This document shows positions 34,413-37,267 of a stretch of 37,267 nucleotides of DNA, piece by piece. Position 1 is the stretch's first letter; every line of letters begins with the position of its first letter. Source of the stretch: an uncultured Bacteroidales bacterium (GTDB lineage: Bacteria > Bacteroidota > Bacteroidia > Bacteroidales > GWA2-32-17); contig CALGPK010000028.1 of assembly GCA_937960415.1 (NCBI GenBank), forward strand, positions 1-37,267, in the 5' to 3' direction. The translations under genes and the position numbers were made by a program. Under the pieces are notes generated by a model, which saw nothing but the letters and a program-made list of their open reading frames with translations, had not been told where the DNA came from and ran no database searches.

Positions 34413-34429
34413 CACTAAATATTAAAGAT

Positions 34430-34903
34430 ATGAGTAAAATATCTTACTTAACAGAAGAAGGCTATAAGAAACTTAAAGAGGAATTGGAGTATCTTAAAAA
34501 CGTTGAGCGTCCTAAAATATCGGCTATGATTGCCGAAGCTCGCGATAAAGGCGACTTGTCCGAAAACGCCGAATACGATGCCGCAAAAGAAGCACAGAGT
34601 ATGCTCGAAATGAAAATTATGAAATTGGAAGAAACTCTTAATAATAGCAGAATTTTGGACGAGTCAAAGGTCGATCATTCAAAAGTACAAATTTTATCAA
34701 AGGTTAAAATTCGCAACTTAGCCACTAAACAAGAAGTGGTTTATACCATTGTATCCGAATCGGAAGCAAATGTAAAAGAAGGCAAAATATCTATTAATAC
34801 GCCGGTAGCAAAAGGATTACTTGGGAAAAAAGTTGGCGATATTGTCGAAATTCAGGTGCCGAATGGTAAAATTAAATTGGAAATATTAGAAATTAGTAGA
34901 TAA
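34430..34903 (+). CDS. greA: Transcription elongation factor GreA
   Basis: Binds the secondary channel of RNA polymerase and promotes cleavage of backtracked RNA. The 157 residues match the family. The N-terminal coiled coil starts ISYLTEEGYKKLKEELEYLK. The acidic tip is in EARDKGDLSENAEYDAAKEAQ (about 40-60, with Asp44 and Glu47-type residues), followed by the C-terminal FKBP-like domain (VAKGLLGKKVGDIVEIQVPNG). It is preceded by a promoter and a hairpin with T-run, and followed after 3 bp by a HIT-family gene, so greA-HIT form an operon. Confidence 0.97.
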   Translation: MSKISYLTEEGYKKLKEELEYLKNVERPKISAMIAEARDKGDLSENAEYDAAKEAQSMLEMKIMKLEETLNNSRILDESKVDHSKVQILSKVKIRNLATKQEVVYTIVSESEANVKEGKISINTPVAKGLLGKKVGDIVEIQVPNGKIKLEILEISR

Positions 34904-34906
34904 ATT

Positions 34907-35302
34907 ATGGCAAGCATATTTACAAAAATCGTAAATGGCGAAATACCAGCATATAAAGTTGCTGAAGATGAGAAATTTTTAGCGTTTTTAGACATTAATC
35001 CGCTCGCCGAAGGTCATACATTGGTTATCCCCAAGCAAGAAATAGATTACATATTCGACATTCCAGATACTACTCTTTCAGAGATGATTTTATTTGCCAA
35101 AAGAGTTGCCAAAGCCATTGAAAAAACGATTCCATGTAAACGAATTGGAATGGCTGTGGTAGGACTCGAAGTCCCTCATGCCCACATTCATTTAATTCCG
35201 ATAAACAATGTTAGCGATCTGAATTTTGCAAATCCAAAATTAAAATTATCGCCCAATGAACTGAAAACAATTTCAGAAAAAATTAAACTAAACTTTGTAT
35301 AA
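34907..35302 (+). CDS. HIT-family (Hint-like) nucleotide hydrolase
   Basis: Histidine-triad protein of 131 residues that probably hydrolyses AMP-linked phosphoramidates or dinucleoside polyphosphates. The start MASIFTKIVNGEIPAYKV and FLDINPLAEGHTLVIPK are classic. The triad HAHIHLI (91-97) is intact, with the nucleophile at the middle His. It lies 3 bp after greA, an arrangement that recurs in Bacteroidota to my knowledge. The cellular substrate is not known for most such proteins. Confidence 0.95.
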   Translation: MASIFTKIVNGEIPAYKVAEDEKFLAFLDINPLAEGHTLVIPKQEIDYIFDIPDTTLSEMILFAKRVAKAIEKTIPCKRIGMAVVGLEVPHAHIHLIPINNVSDLNFANPKLKLSPNELKTISEKIKLNFV

Positions 35303-35307
35303 AACTC

Positions 35308-35338
35308 TTGATTTTATAAAGAAAGACCCATAACTTTG
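35308..35338 (+). promoter_or_regulatory. Promoter of the second T9SS cargo gene (TTG-N20-TAnnTTTG)
   Basis: TTG (35308-35310), exactly 20 bp, then TAACTTTG (35331-35338), 28 bp before the ATG. Full consensus match. Confidence 0.75.
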
Positions 35339-35366
35339 TTTGTATGTATAACAAAATTAAATAGCT

Positions 35367-36995
35367 ATGAAACATTTTTTACTACTATTGAGCTGTGTAT
35401 GTATGATTAATTTAATTGATGCACAAGTTGTTTTTCAAAACGATTTTGAAAACTGGACCGATTCGCATACGCCGGTTGGGATGAAAGGAAGTAAAACCAA
35501 CTTAGAAACTGATAGTATAAATCAGTATGCTGTATCTGCTCATAGTGGACAGTATTCAGTTCAGTTGGTAAATGTCGAATCAACTCACAAACGCTTTACA
35601 ACACAAGCATTGCAGGTAAATGCAGGTACAACCTATAATATTTCATTTTGGGTTAGAGGTAAAGGGAATATCCGTACCGGATTATTTGATGGTAGAACAA
35701 CCAATAGTGGATATGCTCCATACAACCCATACATTACTGTTAACTCAAACTCATGGGAACAATATTCACAATTGGTTACTTGCGAAAATACCAATGCTGC
35801 TGGTGAGTTTATTTTCTCTATCCAATTAACCAGCCCCAACATAGATCATATACAAATAGATGATATTGTTATTTCGCAACAAAATCCAAATGCTCCATCT
35901 ATTACAATTACTGCTCCCGCTAACAATTCACAAGTTAATTCTGCAAATGTTGATATTGTTTATAGTGTAAGCAATTTTACATTAGGTACAGATGGTAAGG
36001 TTAAATATACAGTTAACGGTGGCACACCACAATATTCAATCTCGAGCCCAATAAGTCTCACCAATCTTACTGATGGGAACTATGCTGTATTACTCGAATT
36101 GGTAGATATGTCGAATAATTCTCTTAATCCACCAGTTAGTGCTTCGCTAAACTTTACTGTTAGTACAGCTTTACCAGCTTATGTGAGTATTTATGATATT
36201 CAATACACAACCGACCCAACGGGTAATTCTCCATATGCAGACGATACTGTTACAACATCGGGGATTGTTACGGGGGTATATGCTCAAGGCTTTTTTATGC
36301 AAAATGGGGTAGGACCATGGACAGGTATTTATGTTTTTTCAGCTACCTATGCTTCACAAGTTTCTGTTGGCGATAGCATTACCATTGTAGGTAAAGTTAA
36401 GGAATATTATAATTTAACAGAAATAACCAATTTAAGTTATTTACAAGTACATAGCCAAAACAACACCTTGCCTTCGCCTGTCGTTTTAACTGCCAGTCAG
36501 GTTAAAACAGAACCATACGAAGGAGTGTTAGTAAAAATTATGAATGCTACTTGTGTTAATCCCAATGCTGGTTATGGAATGTGGACTGTAAATGATGGTA
36601 ACGATACGTGTAAAATTCACAATTTATTATACACATATACTCCCGTATTGAATCATGTATATCATATTACCGGACCTGTATATTATGCTTTTGGAGAATA
36701 TCGAATAGAACCACGTTCTGCAAACGACGTTGTAGATGTTACCAGTATAGATGAAATAGCTAACAATCAAACACAGATTTATCCAAATCCCGTAAAGGAT
36801 GTGTTAAATATACAAACCAATAACGTTATACGTCGAGTTGACATTGTTGATATTAGTGGACGTTTGGTATATTCTAAGGAAATGAAACGTGCCGAATCTT
36901 ATTCGCTCGATGTATCAATGTTGCCCAAAGGAATGTATTCACTAGTCATAATTTTTGATAAACAGGAAAAATGTATAACAACTTTTATAAAATAA
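35367..36995 (+). CDS. Secreted T9SS type A cargo with N-terminal binding-type domain and OB-fold-like region
   Basis: 542 residues, substrate unknown. A signal peptide (MKHFLLLLSCVCMINLIDAQ) is followed by a beta-sandwich beginning NDFENWTDSHTPVGMKG (about 25-170), resembling carbohydrate-binding modules. Then come an Ig-like segment with ITITAPANNSQVNSANVDI (about 178-270) and a region YDIQYTTDPTGNSPYADDTVTTSGIV... with VSVGDSITIVGKVKEYYNLTEI (about 280-460) that matches the OB-fold regions attached to secreted ExeM/YhcR-type nucleases. No nuclease domain follows. The end is a type A sorting domain (IYPNPVKDVLNIQ, VDISGRLVYSKE, LPKGMYSLVI). The gene is monocistronic with its own promoter and terminator. 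Confidence 0.87.
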   Translation: MKHFLLLLSCVCMINLIDAQVVFQNDFENWTDSHTPVGMKGSKTNLETDSINQYAVSAHSGQYSVQLVNVESTHKRFTTQALQVNAGTTYNISFWVRGKGNIRTGLFDGRTTNSGYAPYNPYITVNSNSWEQYSQLVTCENTNAAGEFIFSIQLTSPNIDHIQIDDIVISQQNPNAPSITITAPANNSQVNSANVDIVYSVSNFTLGTDGKVKYTVNGGTPQYSISSPISLTNLTDGNYAVLLELVDMSNNSLNPPVSASLNFTVSTALPAYVSIYDIQYTTDPTGNSPYADDTVTTSGIVTGVYAQGFFMQNGVGPWTGIYVFSATYASQVSVGDSITIVGKVKEYYNLTEITNLSYLQVHSQNNTLPSPVVLTASQVKTEPYEGVLVKIMNATCVNPNAGYGMWTVNDGNDTCKIHNLLYTYTPVLNHVYHITGPVYYAFGEYRIEPRSANDVVDVTSIDEIANNQTQIYPNPVKDVLNIQTNNVIRRVDIVDISGRLVYSKEMKRAESYSLDVSMLPKGMYSLVIIFDKQEKCITTFIK

Positions 36996-37015
36996 GCGAA
37001 GATAATAATTTTACG

Positions 37016-37054
37016 AAAAGGTTACTAAGTATATATTAGTAGCCTTTTTTGTTT
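37016..37054 (+). terminator. Rho-independent terminator of the second T9SS cargo gene
   Basis: Stem GGTTACTAA (37020-37028) / TTAGTAGCC (37036-37044) with one wobble, extended by AAAA/TTTT, 7-nt loop, T-rich tail. It begins about 20 bp after the stop codon. Confidence 0.85.
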
Positions 37055-37067
37055 TAAAAAAAATGTG

Positions 37068-37075
37068 TATTTTTG
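37068..37075 (+). promoter_or_regulatory. -7 promoter element of tRNA-Ala
   Basis: TATTTTTG matches TAnnTTTG and lies 10 bp before the first tRNA base, giving a short 5' precursor of about 7 nt. Confidence 0.5.
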
Positions 37076-37085
37076 CATGTTCTTT

Positions 37086-37159
<74 letters not shown>

Positions 37160-37173
37160 CATTTATTTTTCTT

Positions 37174-37267
37174 GTGTTTTATTGTTACATAATTTATTCT
37201 CGTAAATTAGATAAGTATTACGTAGGTCAGACCGAAGATTTAGAATCTCGCGTAATAGATCACAATT
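37174..37267 (+). CDS. GIY-YIG nuclease-family protein, N-terminal part only
   Basis: The frame runs off the window end. From a GTG at 37174 it reads MFYCYIIYSRKLDKYYVGQ and continues TEDLESRVIDHN. This is the GIY-YIG signature: YIIYS for GIY, YYVGQT for YIG, and the catalytic Arg in LESR. The residue order matches small stand-alone proteins of about 80-100 residues (UPF0213-like). An in-frame ATG is absent, and an ACA-TTT-ATT-TTT-CTT run precedes the GTG, so GTG is the likely start. The gene begins 15 bp after tRNA-Ala on the same strand and may be read from the tRNA promoter. The remaining sequence is needed to tell whether it is intact. Confidence 0.8.
   Translation, partial: MFYCYIIYSRKLDKYYVGQTEDLESRVIDHN

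Overview
The window is a chromosomal fragment of about 37 kb, AT-rich, from a member of the Bacteroidota, probably Bacteroidia. The evidence is type IX secretion (T9SS) C-terminal domains, a PorV-like barrel, a TonB-dependent receptor, DUF3078, the short Bacteroidetes-type AMP nucleosidase, and the phylum-typical promoter (TTG, about 20 bp, TAnnTTTG) ahead of most transcription units. It reads mostly as stable core genome. I see no insertion sequence, prophage or CRISPR array. The one hint of mobility is a GIY-YIG nuclease start beside a tRNA at the right edge.

Left part (1-14788), all on the minus strand: cysS (truncated by the window), holA, amn, a degenerate thioredoxin-fold lipid-free secreted protein coupled to coaD, an orphan MacB/FtsX permease, a DUF3078 barrel, a sulfate-activation operon (DUF2061-cysC-cysD-cysN), a 43-residue lipoprotein, a PflX-like radical SAM protein coupled to a KefB-type antiporter, and a YgjV-family membrane protein. 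The operon makes APS and then PAPS. No reductase is present. cysQ, which recycles PAP, lies 13 kb away.

Middle (14890-24130), mixed strands with tight tail-to-tail gene pairs: an outer-membrane barrel, a small secreted protein, a GT2 glycosyltransferase fused to a degenerate sugar-phosphotransferase-like module, a TPR-SpoIIE phosphatase, an alpha/beta-hydrolase-fold protein lacking its nucleophile, cdd, dnaG and cysQ.

Right part (24255-37267), plus strand: a T9SS cargo protein; a three-gene cluster of TonB-dependent receptor, 1398-residue calcium-loop exoprotein and PorV-like barrel; greA behind a promoter-proximal hairpin; a HIT protein; a second T9SS cargo with an OB-fold-like region; tRNA-Ala(GGC); and the start of a GIY-YIG nuclease. 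The receptor/exoprotein/PorV cluster is the best candidate for an undescribed envelope system. The greA leader hairpin, the DUF2061-led sulfate operon with an upstream palindrome, and several promoters that appear to give leaderless mRNAs are the best regulatory leads. All functional calls come from reading the sequence. No database search was run.
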